From NCBI GenBank assembly GCA_014549065.1, contig JACDOX010000228.1:124001-188000 (forward strand): a stretch of 64,000 nucleotides of DNA. Direction: 5' to 3'. Within the stretch, counting starts at the first letter, position 1, and the number at the start of each line of letters is the position of its first letter. Source of the DNA: Cardinalis cardinalis (Eukaryota > Chordata > Aves > Passeriformes > Cardinalidae). The notes under the pieces were generated by a model, which had not been told where the DNA came from, did not search any database, and was given only the letters and a program-made list of their open reading frames with translations. Below are positions 13,123 through 26,300 of this stretch, piece after piece. Position numbers and translations under genes: made by a program.

Positions 13123-13127
13123 GTCTC

Positions 13128-16100
13128 TCATCCTACTTAAAACACATACCCTTCTCTCCTTTTTATTTTTGTCTGTTATCTGTGCCTATGAGACAAAAGC
13201 AGCAGCTCTCAGGGCTGGGAGTCTGGAAGGATTGTGAATTGGAATACAAGGAACAAACCCCATAACCAAAGCAATATGAAAGTCCCTGAAGTTTGTAGAA
13301 GGGAGATAAGAAATGGCTGCAAAAGAACAGAAACAGTTCTGTTATTTATAGTTATAACAGTTCTGTTATAGTTTGGTTTTCTTCTCATTGCACCTACTAG
13401 GGGACAGAGCTGGAGGCGAAGCACTTGGGTGGNGTTTCAGTGTGGGAAGATGTACATGTTTGTGTGGCACCAAACAGCAGTCAGTCACCACTGCAGAAAG
13501 ACTGAAGAGGGCTCTGAAACTGAAATGCTTGAGAAATTGCCACAGGACTTTAGTCCTCATGCAGATTTCACTGAATAATAAAGGAATCATTTTTCTTCAA
13601 ATAGCATTCACAAAGCCGTATCTCTTCATTAACTGATTGAATGGTGTTAATAAGACAGAAAAAAAAGGACCAGGATTTGTAATACCAGCACATGTGAACA
13701 AATTCAGTTCTGTAGAGATGCAGTGGAACACACCACAGTAAATTACGTATTTTATTGCTTTGAGGCAGAAACAAATATATAATTTATGTGCATTCATGTA
13801 TATAGACATAAAACACACAAACATCAAGAGAAAAGCATGAACCACTATCTCTTTTAAAAAGTCCAGTTTTTAATTAAATTTCAAAACAAGCAGGGAAGTT
13901 GTAGAAAATAATGCAACATAAGCAACTTTTTATCTAGTGTAGCAGTTGAGAAGAAAAACCTTGGTCTTAAAATAATTTTTGCCGCTTTTGAAGTCACTTG
14001 AAAAGTTTCCTTTTTATCTCAAGAAAAACTAATAAAAGATAATTTATTGGTACTATGGGGTTATGAGGCAACAAAAGTACAATGTTGAAGAAAAATACAT
14101 TTATGTTTGTCCTGAGCATCTCTTTAATAAGAAAGCATTCTAAACAAAAGGGGAGGTGTGGTTTGTGTTCTTATTTTATAACATTTCCATCCTTGTCTTT
14201 TTTCATAGACTTACTCCTACTGACTGTGAAAATATGGTGTTCACGACTTTGAAAAACATTTGCATGTGTTCAAAAGCCTGCTATCCATGCCACCAATTTC
14301 CCAACACATGAGACTGCGGCACCCAGAAAGCAGATTTCACTTTGGTAGCAATATTTGGAAGTACAACGTGGACAAGGACAAAGGACCAAACATGAGAAGC
14401 AAACACATTCCTTCGTTTTTAATCAATATCTTGTTAGAGTGGTGGGTTTCACTCATTAATCTTTTGGTAAGGGAAAAATGAAACGGATTTACCATTAAAG
14501 CAAAGTAAAATTGCAAGTTAAATTTGTTCTAATGAAATTCTTAAAAAGAGTGCTACTTCATCACACATAGCTTCTGTCAAGAGAGTTTGGACTTCAGAGT
14601 ATTCATTTCTTTGAGGTAATGTATTTATTGGCAAATTCTGAATCCAAAAGACCTGAAAACAAACTTTCTAAATTCTTCCTCTTACTTTGTGCGTATTTTC
14701 AAAACCATGCAAGTTCCACCTGTATTTTGTGTCTGATAGCTTCAAACAAATCTGAAACTGAACTTCATGTGACTGCTGTGCTGCACCTAAATATTCATTA
14801 CATTATAGCTGAGCTGAGACATACAAAAAACCACAAAAAATTAAAATGCCTGGAGGTTTGCAATGCATTGTTTTTAATTTTTTCAGTAACTGTTGCATAT
14901 TGATTGATCTGGTATCGTACAACAGAGGAAAGTAGCAATTAAAGGCTTTCATGCATCCAGCATGAGATCCTACAAAATCCTGTTATCCACAGGAGCAAAA
15001 TTAAAAGAATAAGAAGAATCAACAAAGCGAAAAAGTGCTTTCTGTAGGCCATGCAGAATTTGTCCATTGCCAAAAAACATGAAAACTCTGCACAGATTCC
15101 ACATACAAGGGTGTTTAATATAGGATTGTAACTTAATTAAGGCAACTATTTCTCTGATCCTGTAATTCTAAGGCATTTTGCAGATGGCTATGAATCCCAG
15201 GCTGTAATACAAATTTCTTTCTGCTCTCTATAATATAAACTCACAATTATGTAAAAACACGTTAAATCTTCTGCCTAGTAAAATAAACTTCAAAATGTAA
15301 GTCAAAAGATACACTGTTTCTGGAGACAAATTTAAAATAAGGTAAATTAAATTAATGAATACAACATTAAATGCAAACATCATCCATGTATGTAAATATG
15401 ACATGAACAATAAAGTTTAATTGATACCCATGTTTCCTCAAGGAATTACTGACCATGTCCCAGGGCACAGGGAAGGAAGATTACCAGTCCAACAAGTAAG
15501 TGGACACAGCATCCCACAAAAGGCTGCGCACACAAATTGCATAAGACTGCAACTTCAGACTCCAAGTCAGCCTGGAGATTGGTGTGCTACAGGAATAAAC
15601 ATGCCCTTGCTCTGTTCCAATGTGAACAAAAGTGCATCTATGCTATCATTAATCACATGAGACTGGTTTGCTTTAGATTTGTCAAAACTAATTCAGCTTT
15701 GCTTAATTTAGTGACAGACACCGGATTTATCTAGACCTGGAGAAGAGGAAAAGGTTATATAAGCTTGGCTCACATAGCCAGACAAATTATATTGTTTATC
15801 CATGCCTAAACAAAAGGTCACTACTAGATCAGGGTTAACTAAAACTTCTTAGCTAATCTCTGACCTAATTTTGACCTCTCTTATTAATTGCAGAAAAGCT
15901 TTCAGTTAGTTGTGCTTACACATCCCCTCATCCCACCCTCACCTCACTCCTGTAGTTTCTTGTCTTATAGACCATAAATTAAAGACAAAATATCTTTTTC
16001 TAAGACTAATTAGTACCCAATTAGCTTCATGTTGTTACCTAGAGGGGAACTGACAGTAAAGACAAACATTAAGCATTTTAATCTCTTAAATGCAGGAGGC

Positions 16101-17109
16101 ATCTATGTAGAAGAAAGGACTACCAGAACCTTTATTTCACTTTACTTTTCCCTCCAGATCATAAAATATTATTTCAGAAAGGCTGTAAAAATACCCAATT
16201 CTTCTGCTTCTAGCAATTCCCATTAGAAAGAAGTACATTTATATCACTGTTAGAAGTGAAAAACTAAACACATGAAGCCTAGACGATCTATAATTATGTT
16301 AGTTGGCTGTAACCAGACATAATCATTTGTCATTGCATCATACTTCTTACAGAGCAGTTTACACTGGGCTTGTTTAATTCCTTTAGTAGCATAATCATTG
16401 TATGTCAGAGTATGGATACGATGTATTTACATCCACAACATCTCCCCATCTGTGGAAGACTAATTTTTGCTCAAGTAAAAGCAAAGCACCTGAGTTATAA
16501 TTCAAAAAATCACGATTTCTACTTTTCTTTTTGTAAGTCAGATTGTTCAATTTCTTTTAAACACATATGCAGACCTTATTTAAAAATTAAGTCTGGGAGA
16601 AACTAAACCTGACTGCATTGTAAAANATATGTAAATTTACAAAAAGGAGTTCGAATTATAGAAGAAATAAAAATCTCAACGTTAGAAAGAACTGTCCAAA
16701 TAACATGCCTTATGTTCATCTGAACTAAAAAATATTGGGAATTATGCTTTGAAAGTCTACTGTAGTTAGATACTGAAGCTAAAAAGCTCAGCAGAAATTC
16801 AACATAATTCTAACTGCTGAGGCCTTACCATTCCATCACATCCATATTCATATTTCTTGTCTTTTTGTACTGGTAAAAGCCTTTCCAAAATAAATTCATC
16901 CAGTCATACTGAGGATCATATCTGACACCCAAGCAATAACATAAGTCTAAATTATGTTCAGTTTTCTTCCTCTCCTCTACAGGAGGTGGGAATGCTCCTC
17001 CATCGTCTGAACAAAGGCACCTGGGTTACTGCATAAATGAAAAAGCTTGTCCATTACTGTTTGTCACAATGGTAGATAAACTCTTGCCTAAGAAGAACCT
17101 AAAAGTTGT
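13128..17109. other. intergenic DNA, nothing recognised
   Basis: AT-rich sequence without an identifiable exon or repeat family. Small frames (for example 15421-15660 on +) show no family resemblance. Confidence 0.65.
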
Positions 17110-17115
17110 TTTATT
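17110..17115 (-). promoter_or_regulatory. candidate polyadenylation signal of DTWD2
   Basis: AATAAA on the minus strand (TTTATT on +), about 90 nt after the stop codon. A TTGTGA-containing stretch lies downstream. It is the nearest canonical hexamer. In this AT-rich sequence such hexamers are common, so a longer 3' UTR is possible. Confidence 0.4.
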
Positions 17116-17204
17116 AGAGTATAGTCAGCTGTTAGGATAAAATCCAGATTCATTTTCATTTGCTAGCTGCAAATATATCCCACTGTACAGGCAGTACAGC
17201 TTTC

Positions 17205-17375
17205 TTATATTTTAACATTATTCACCAGAAGCTCCATTCTTTTGAGTTTGCGTTTATTCTTTGGCATGGGCTTGTCATATAAGCCATTTTTGAGAAGATG
17301 TTCCTTGCTGTGATGGATCTGGGCACCATGCTGAAGTTGGAAAGAGCATAAAGCTTGAAGCGGATGGAGTATAGT
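17205..17375 (-). CDS. DTWD2: DTWD2 exon 6, C-terminus and stop
   Basis: 171 nt: 56 codons plus a stop at 17207-17205, after acceptor tttctgcag. It encodes a helix-rich C-terminal segment, PLQALCSFQLQHGAQ, then SKEHLLKNGLY and a basic tail, PMPKNKRKLKRMELL, ending VKI. This agrees residue for residue over long stretches with the mammalian C-terminus as I recall it. The basic tail could contribute to tRNA binding (inference). Confidence 0.96.
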   Translation of the reverse strand, partial: TILHPLQALCSFQLQHGAQIHHSKEHLLKNGLYDKPMPKNKRKLKRMELLVNNVKI

Positions 17376-20300
17376 CTGCAGAAACATGAAGGGGTAGGGG
17401 ACAAAAGATCCCCAAGCTTTTAGAAAGGTATTTTAGAGACATCAATTATTACCATTTTTTAAATTCAATTACAACTTAAAAATGCTAATAAAATACAATT
17501 TGGATGATAAATGCTGTTAAAATATACCCTTTGGGGACACAAAAGGTGGACCTGAACAGAAGATGTACTGAAAAGAATCACAGAGCAGTCATACACCACC
17601 TGCATGGTGTCATCCCTCACTCCTTCCTTTGGAACCACTCAATCTTGACTTCAGCCCCAGCCACATTACTGTAAGTTATGGCTTTGAGTTGATCTCAGCA
17701 ATGGACTACAGTCAACTACAGTGGCTCGGCCAACAAGCAGCAATAAAATAAGTCACAATAACTACGCTGCTTGTGCTTGCACAAAAATCTCTTGAGGCAG
17801 GGTTTTAGGAAGAGAGGAAGAGAGGAGGGACTCATGATCACGGTACCTGGACTGCAGTCCTGGAGACACAACTGTGTCTATGCTTCTGCCCAGAGGTATT
17901 GCATAGGATTAATGAAGCCACACAAATCAAATGTATCTCAAGCAGTTCCTAATTGTAGACTCTTCATTTTCCGGTTGCCTGGCTAAGTCAGGGGGGCCCC
18001 ATGTGCAGATGTAAAGGTGTAAAGCAATCACATGTGTAAATGCAGTCAGCAGGAGCTGAGATTCTACTGAGAAAAATATGACTCTTAAGAGCACACAGGA
18101 AATTAAGTGACATACTGGGTACCAAACCAGCACGTTTTTAATTTCCATGGCTCTCAACTTCAGTTCACTGTCTCATATGCTGGGAATAGCACTCAGTTCA
18201 GGGATGGTATAAAAAAATGCATTAATGTAACTATTGGCTACTGCAGCGCTTAGAGAAAACAGAAATCTTGTCTTTGAAAAGTAGGCTGGGCTAATTCTCA
18301 GTGGTAGGGGTGAATCAGAATATAAGACTGGTAACTATAGATATTAACTAATCATTCACTGTAGGACAGAAGCTCTAGTGAAGGAAAAATATGTTGTCCT
18401 AGCACAACAAAGGAAAAGGTAAATATAAAACCCCACATATATACACAAGTTTCTTGAAAACCATCTTTTCTTGGAGTTGCCATTTCTGAGCCCTATTTTC
18501 TTGTGTGTCCNTACACTTTGTCCAAATCTGGGTTTTATATCCGATCAATTATATTAAGTCTAGTGTCACAGAGGCAGACACAGAGATGGCATACTATATA
18601 TTATGCCAGCTGCAGGAGCAATTTTTGACCTGGGCACCTTTTTCAGTAGGCAGATGTTTCATAGCTAATATACGAAAATATTAGCTAGCTGATGGAGAGC
18701 AATATGAGCACTCCAGGGTGAAGACTAGCATGTAGGGGGTACANGGATGGGCTTTAAATCTTTTTTCACAGATCATTCACTACTGAATTCTGGGCACACA
18801 GTTGAATTACAGACTTGGCTCAGTGGTGTGAAAGTACTTGTAGGTGTTTTTCAGAGGGCTTCTTAAATTGATATTACTAATGTCAGCAACAAAAGATTAA
18901 GAAGGACATCTTCTTAATGACCTCTTCCATCACAGACTAGTGGGATCACAATTTACAAGGAAAGGCTAATGTACAATTAGTATTCTCTGACCTGGGATAA
19001 ACTTAAAACTCAAGAACTATTAAGTCCCAAATTCCTCCAGTGACATGTAAAAGTTGTGAGCCAGCTGGTAGGCAGACATAACCCAGTGGGTTACATTCCA
19101 TGACTGAGGAGTGCAGGAGGTCAGAGGACCTGGCTTAAAAAAGCATTTAATCTTCAAGATAGCTGTAAGGAGGTATTCAGATCATCTCTGCTGTCTAGTT
19201 TTTGGAGAAAACAATTTACCTCTTTCCATGCAGTAACGTACCTTATCTCCTGTCACACAATGAATTAGGTTTTTCAGAATTAAAGATCACTTTGTTGTGT
19301 TCACTGTTCAAGCACAACATGAAAGAGTCACAGTAATTTGAACACTCCAGAGTTAATAAATGAAAAATGGTATCCATTGCTGCATTCTTGTTTTAGTTTG
19401 CTATGCAACAAAACTATTACAAATGTCATTAAGATTTTAACTGTCAAGTTTTACACTAATAGCTAAGTACCTTTGCTGTCCCTGTACCATTCATAAAAGA
19501 AAAACTCAGCTATTTAAGTTTACATACCTCTTGTATACTCTTATTTTTTTCCATGATGGAAAGAGCAACAGCTGCACATTCAAGAGTAGACAGACAGGTG
19601 TTTGTTGGTTGTGTACGAATTACATATTGACTTGAAACACTGGGTTTTAACTGCACCTGAAAAACAGCAAACTCTAGTAAAATAAACAGGCCAGGATAAC
19701 ACATGAGATACCTATTCTCTACACCAAGCAAAACACATCCCCTTTCCCTCTGTGTTCACTCCTCTTCTTTTCTTTTTGCTTTTTGGTCTTCCAAATGCCA
19801 ATGCCATGCTACTGTTCAGTGTAATACACATGAGTCACCATGACAAATAAAAACTGCACAACTGTTACTGTATGAATGTGCAAAGNAAATACAATTTTTT
19901 GTTAGAGAAAGACTAAATGAAATTTCAGCAACTGATTTCAGTTGCCATATATATGCTATAACAAAAATAGATTTATTCACTTATGCTTTTTTTATTACTC
20001 TAAACACACACAAACATGCAAGCTACAATGGCCATATAGTCATTACCACTTTATATCTTGGCAAAATATTATTTGTCAAAGTTCTGAATCTCAGACTTCT
20101 AGAAACTGTACTTATTCACACAAAGAATTAGGTTTATTAGATTGATTAGAACTATTTGTTTAATAAAATCCTGTCTAAAAATAATTTACTGGCTCTGCCT
20201 GAAGCGATAAACATTTTACACTATCTTGAAAATTAAAGGATTTTAAGAAAAGGAAATTTAATTCAACCAACAGCTCCAAAAGCTTTTACTAAGTTTTTAA

Positions 20301-23300
20301 ACAGTGCTTGAAACAACACCCAATTTACACTACTTAATTCTGTGTGAAAATTCAGATATTATTCCTGTATTCCTAAGATTTCCATTTCCACATATATCTA
20401 AAATGCAAGTTGCAAAACAAATAATGTTTTAGCAATACTGTCAGTATTCTTAACCAAAAAGTCTCAGTTCTTTTTGCAACAACATTGTAGTGCAATACAA
20501 AAAACCCAGACACATAGTTATAAAAGAGTAAGTTAATTTTCTTTTTTTTTAAACTCATCCCATTAACTGTCTTTTATTTTTCTGCTCTTTGAAAAAATGA
20601 GTGAGTGATCCCCCATGGCCATAATATTGTTCCCATTTTGCCTGCCAGAAGTCTTTCACCATTCCTCACTTTATTCAATACTTTTCTCCTCCACTTTTCT
20701 CATTTTTCCTTTTATTTGAAATATTTTATTTTCCTTCATCTCTCTTACAAGCAATTACCCATTCCTTAAAGGTCAAGGTATCCCATTTATAAAAGGAAAA
20801 ATTCCAGACTGCTGAAGAGACATAAATAAGTAAGATGAAATTCCACTGCCTTACTTATCCCAAATTAAAGGGAATTAAAAATAGTAAAATAAAAAAAAGG
20901 AAACAAGAAAAGAGCAAAAGGCATTCTGGAAAGGATAAGCAAGTTAGTTATAAAAAGTCAGTTTACTCAAATATAGGAAAATTCAGAAAAATTAAGCCTT
21001 TCTTGCCTATCTTCTTCAATTTGGCATGGAAAAACCAGAAGAGAATAAAGTTACTTCAGAGGAAAAAAAATGTAGAATGCAGATATCAGTGTAGGTAATG
21101 AAAAGAAAAAGAAGATAGTGTTTTCATTTATTACTCCTCAAGGTTTTCTTTGGTTTCATGCCTTCTCTCTGTGACCATGCCTTCACCACAACAGAGTAGG
21201 AAGCTTNGTTATTTGAAGTATACAGAAAACTATGCTGGAAGAAGTGGTCCCTACTTAGAAACTTCTACCTAGGTATGAAAAAATGGAGTGAAGTCAGTCC
21301 ATCACTTCTCCAACACATCTTGAGCAGCAAAGCAGACATATTCACACTTTTTCTCAACAGCTGACAGCTACATTCTTCATGGAGTATCTCTCCAGAGGCT
21401 AAAACCAGCTGATGGAGCACCTGCAGGCCCACTGGCTTCCCCCTCCTTGGACAGTGCCATGAGGCTTTTTTTCNTACGAGTTAGGAATAGTTCTGTCTGC
21501 TGCTTTCTATACTTCATTCCTTGGGTCTCATGCTGAAAAACACTTGAAATAATCAACATTCCAGAGAAAGAAAACCTATCAATGATTGCAAGACAACTTC
21601 TATAAAGAAAAGGGGCCTGCACACTGCCACACAACCATGGAGCCAAAACATGTGTAACTGCAGCCTTCAAAAAACTGATAAGTCACAAAAGGACAACTTC
21701 CTAGTACTAACAGCAACAGCAGCAGCAACTAAGTTTCTTCTTTCGTGAGTAGAAAGAGAAAGGATGGAAACAAGTGTCTCCATCCATTTTTCTGAAAAAT
21801 TACATATTCCTTGGGATAAGATTAAAATACCATAGAGAGTGGTGGAGATCAGAGGAAGAATACCTGATCAAGACAACTGCCAGCTACAGTTTCTCTTTTA
21901 GGCTTCTTTCAGCACGCATTTTACCCTACTCTTTAAAGCAGCACAATCTAAATAAATCATCCCTAGTCACCTGAAATACAGTCAGGGTAGTCTTCACCTA
22001 CTGCAAATTGGACAGACTCATCAAAGCTCCCATCTGAAACTAGATACATTTACTGAACGAATAAAACATACAATACTCCACCCACTTAGAGCATAAACTG
22101 AATGGTAAAACAAAGCAGAAACAATACAGAAACCAAAACAAATTAGCATAGTTACTAAATATTTCAGACACAGGAAGATATCTTCCTGGAAAAAAATGCC
22201 TAGACATATGAAATATTTACTTGTCCTCAGACTTGATTGGGTAGGAAGATGACTTATTTAATCTCTCCCCAAGAGGTCTAAACTTGTACTGCCTTTTGTG
22301 CAGTTAATAGTTTCAGATACTGTATTGCAACAATCTCATCCAAGTTTCTGCATTATCTATGTGCATTAATTCTTTATCTGTCACCTGTGTATCTCAAATC
22401 CAGCTCAACAAATTTAGTTCAAATTTACAGAAATATTCATACAGTTAATTTAAACAAAATCAGACTGTCAGCCTCCTACACCAGACTTCAAAATCTCAGT
22501 TCAAAATGAGTATACAAAAATACTCTGTTTAAGTACATTTCAAAATAACAATTATGACATTTTAGAGCACTTCTCCATAAAATGACAGATACTACAATAC
22601 AACAACTTGTTTGTTTTTGCTTCCAAGTAATTTGAAAATCATATGCACACTTTGGAATAACGTCAATGTCAATCAAAATACAGAAATGACAAGTTGAAAA
22701 AACAGCAGCCAGTTTAATATTGCTCATGAAAATAACAAGAAAGAAGACGGAAACTATCCCAACAACTCAAACTAGGGAGAAATTTGGAATTCAGCCAAGA
22801 CACTGAAATTAGTGTATCTATTCTCTGTAAGTGCAAAGGAGTTTGGGGACTTAATTTCCAAGCCATCAGAAGTAGGAAGCAACACATAAAATAAAGTTTC
22901 ATTTCTATCTGTAACTCAAGACTCCTGCTTAAGCCTGAATTTCAGCAAATCTCACAAACTCTAACACTAACTTAACACTGGCTCATCTGCCAATGCACCA
23001 TTCCCTCAGCAAATGCTACAGCCTTTGAGCATTTACAAAGGATTTGAACCACAGAAAAAATTGTGACCCTTCAGTGTTTCTTGGGGCAGAGTTTTTCTTC
23101 CTGAGCCTTCCTTGAACATGCTTCAGGCAACTAAAGACCCAGCTGATCTTGTCCAGCTGTTCAAAATTGATAGGAGCAAAAGTGTTGCCTTGATGGGGGT
23201 CAAAGACCTGCTGTTTTAAATTTTAAAAATTTAAGTCAGTAAGAACAGAAAACTGATTTCTGCTTTTATTTTAAATAATAGAACTGGAGGTCTAGCAGAA

Positions 23301-26300
23301 AGCTCTAAGTCCTCTCCTTAATATCAGTATCTTTCTATCTTTTCTGTGTTAATTTCTTCAGCACTACTCTTACCAGCCTTATCCTCACCAGCTTTACTCT
23401 CCAAGAGAACCCAACATTATGCAAAATTATACTTGGAAAANAATGCATCACCAATAATTAAAAATGTTAGTACATCTGTCTCACAGGGCACACTAAACAA
23501 TTCTTGCCTGTTCTACAGGCATCTCAAAAAAGGCAGAGGCATAATATATTTTTCTATATAAAAAACTTAATACTTAAGATCCTTTCCTCTTTATGTTGAT
23601 AGTGTCTTCTGAAAATCTGAATGTCAGCTTGGGAATTAATTTGCTTAACTTTTCAAGAATGAAGGAAGAAAGTACCATCTGTCCTCCTGCTTAACATAGG
23701 CACTAGTTACTGGGCATATTAATAAATACCTTTCAGAAACAAAATTAGCCATTTCTTTAAACTAACTCAAAAGGCACCAAAAAAAAAATCTCAGAAAGAG
23801 TACAATGGCATCTTGCTATCTTGCCCATCTTTCTAGAAGAACCTAAAAAAAAAATTGCTTTCAAGGTGCTTAAGGCAGCAAGAGCATTCTCTGGAAGATA
23901 CTGCAAAAACAACCTCAGACAGAAGATGGGTGACAGATAAGGGAAGATCTGTCACTCAGTATCCAGCTTGCATAAGCACCTTTTACCTGTAAGCCAAAAC
24001 AGTTTTCCGTATCTTACAGAAATTTCATGCAGTTAGTAAAATTAACTTTGTGCTGGAGACAGGCTGAGTAAATTNAGTCTCAGCAGGCTGCTGAAATTTA
24101 AATCAAGAATATAAATAAATTATCTTGTTCAAAACCTTGGCTTTAATTTAAAGTGACATCTTAAGAGCACTCTCTTTCTAAAATACTGGAGGGAATAACT
24201 GCCATGCAACTGTCACAAATGGACAGCCTGAAAAAGTAGACACCTGTCACAAAACCCTCAATCCATGAGGGCATGACTTCAAAGATTTTGATGACTGGCA
24301 AAAGGGAAACATAAACTCCATTTTTGAAAATGGAAAGCAGAAGATTTAGGGATCTACAGAGAAGTCTCATCTGCCAGGCAACCTTATGAAGCAGATTCTC
24401 CTGGAAACCATGCTAAGACACAAGGAAAACAAAGAGGTGACTGGAAAGAGCCAGAATGGCTTTACAGAGGGGAGATCTTATCTTCTGTGATGGAGCTATT
24501 GGTGGATAAGGGAGCACTGGGGGACAAGGGCAGAGCAATTGACACTGTCTACCTGTACTTATGCAAAGCTTTGGACACTGTTTCACAGGATGACATCTTT
24601 GCCTCTAAATTGGAGACACCTAGTAATGACAGGACAAGGAGTAATGGGTACACTGAAAGAGGGAAATTTATGCTAGATATTGGAAGAAATTTTTACTGTG
24701 AGGGTGGTGAGACACTGGAACAGGTTGCCTAAGAATGGGTTGTAGCCATTACTCCTTGTCCTGTCATTACAGTTCCTGATGAAGGGTCCCTCTCCAGCTT
24801 CCCTGCAGGCCCCTTCAGATCCTGCAAGGTTGCCATGACGTGTCTACACAGCCTTCCCTTCTCCAGGCTGAACAGCCCCAACTGTCTCAGCCTGGCATTG
24901 TAAGGGATGTGCTACAGTCCCTTTACTGACTTCATGTTCCTCCTCTGGACTTGCTTCTACAGTTCCATGTAGGAGCAAGCTGGGGACACCAGAACTGGAC
25001 ACAGCCCTGCAGTGGGTTCTCACCAGAGCAGAGCAGAGCAGAGCAGAGCAGAGCAGAGCAGAGCAGAAGGGCCGAATCCCCTCCCTCGCGCTGCTGGCCA
25101 CACTGCTTTTGGCACAGCCCAGGGCACGTCTAGCTTTGTGGGCTGTGAGCACACACAGCTGGCCCATNTGGAGTCTTTCCATCTGCCATCCCCGCCAAGT
25201 CCTGCCCCACAGGGCTGCTCCCAATCANTTCTCTTCCCAACCTGTGGGTGTGTCTGGGATTGCCATGACCCAGGTGTAGGACCTTGCACTTGCACTTTGT
25301 TGAACTTCTTGATGTTCCCACAGTCCCACTTTCCAAGCCTGTCCAAGGTCCCTCTGGCTGGCATCCCTTGCCTTGGGCATGTCCCTGCCCCACACAGCGT
25401 GGTGTCATCAGGGAGCTTGCAGAGGGTGCTCTCGATGCCACTGTCCCTGTCACCAGCAAAGGCATTAAACAGTTGATCAGCCCTGAGGGACATGTATAAT
25501 CTCCTTTGTTTCTTGTATGAATATTTACAAGCACAAGAAGCAAAAAAACCCAAAAGAAAAAAAACAAAAAAAACACAAAACAAAAACAAAAACCTCCCCC
25601 CAAAAAAAGGCAAGAAACAAACAACCACCATCAACCAGGAGGCCTTGCTATCCTTAAAGGAAGCTAAATAGATTGGCCTTCAGTTAAAACAGGTAACTGA
25701 AATAAAAAAGTGCACATGAGCTGCAGTTCTAACCCAAAAGGAACAGTTTTACCTCCTGTAAAAGAACACAGCATGAGGCAGATAAAAATGTCAAAAAAAC
25801 TAAGAGCTAACAGACAGTAAAAGTATAAGAAAAGGAAAATATTCACAGGTAAGACATAAGAGAAAATAGGACTGACCTAGGAATATCTGGACTATATATT
25901 CTGCAAAAAATAACTGAAATACCATCTGGTTATGGTCTCAGTTTCTGTAATTGCACAATTTGACCTATAACTAAGGAAATAAATAATTTAATACTGCCAT
26001 TAAGTTATGGAAAAATAATTATATTTAAGTACATGTCATATAGGCTATTCATGCCACTTCATAAAATGACTATGCATTTCTAGTTAATTTCCAGGCATTG
26101 TATTTTTTTGTATTTGGAGAAGAAAAAATCTAGAAATTATTTCTGGTAATATCTCTCTTGCTCTGCTTACATTTAAAAAATTAATGTCAGCCAACAGTTC
26201 AATATTTTATGCAGCACTATTCTTTTAATAATTAATAAAAGAGGAAAGTGTGGCAAGTAAATTCAGTCAGCATGCAGAGTGTGAACATAGAGAATGGGGT

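Noticed and set aside
18587..18606. Palindrome-like ggcata...tatgcc around an AT core
   Set aside because: Only 6-bp arms; expected by chance in a sequence this long.
25020..25634. 204-codon minus frame
   Set aside because: A CR1 ORF2 remnant extended by the CAGAG array and the A-rich tract; contains Ns and no intact catalytic motifs.
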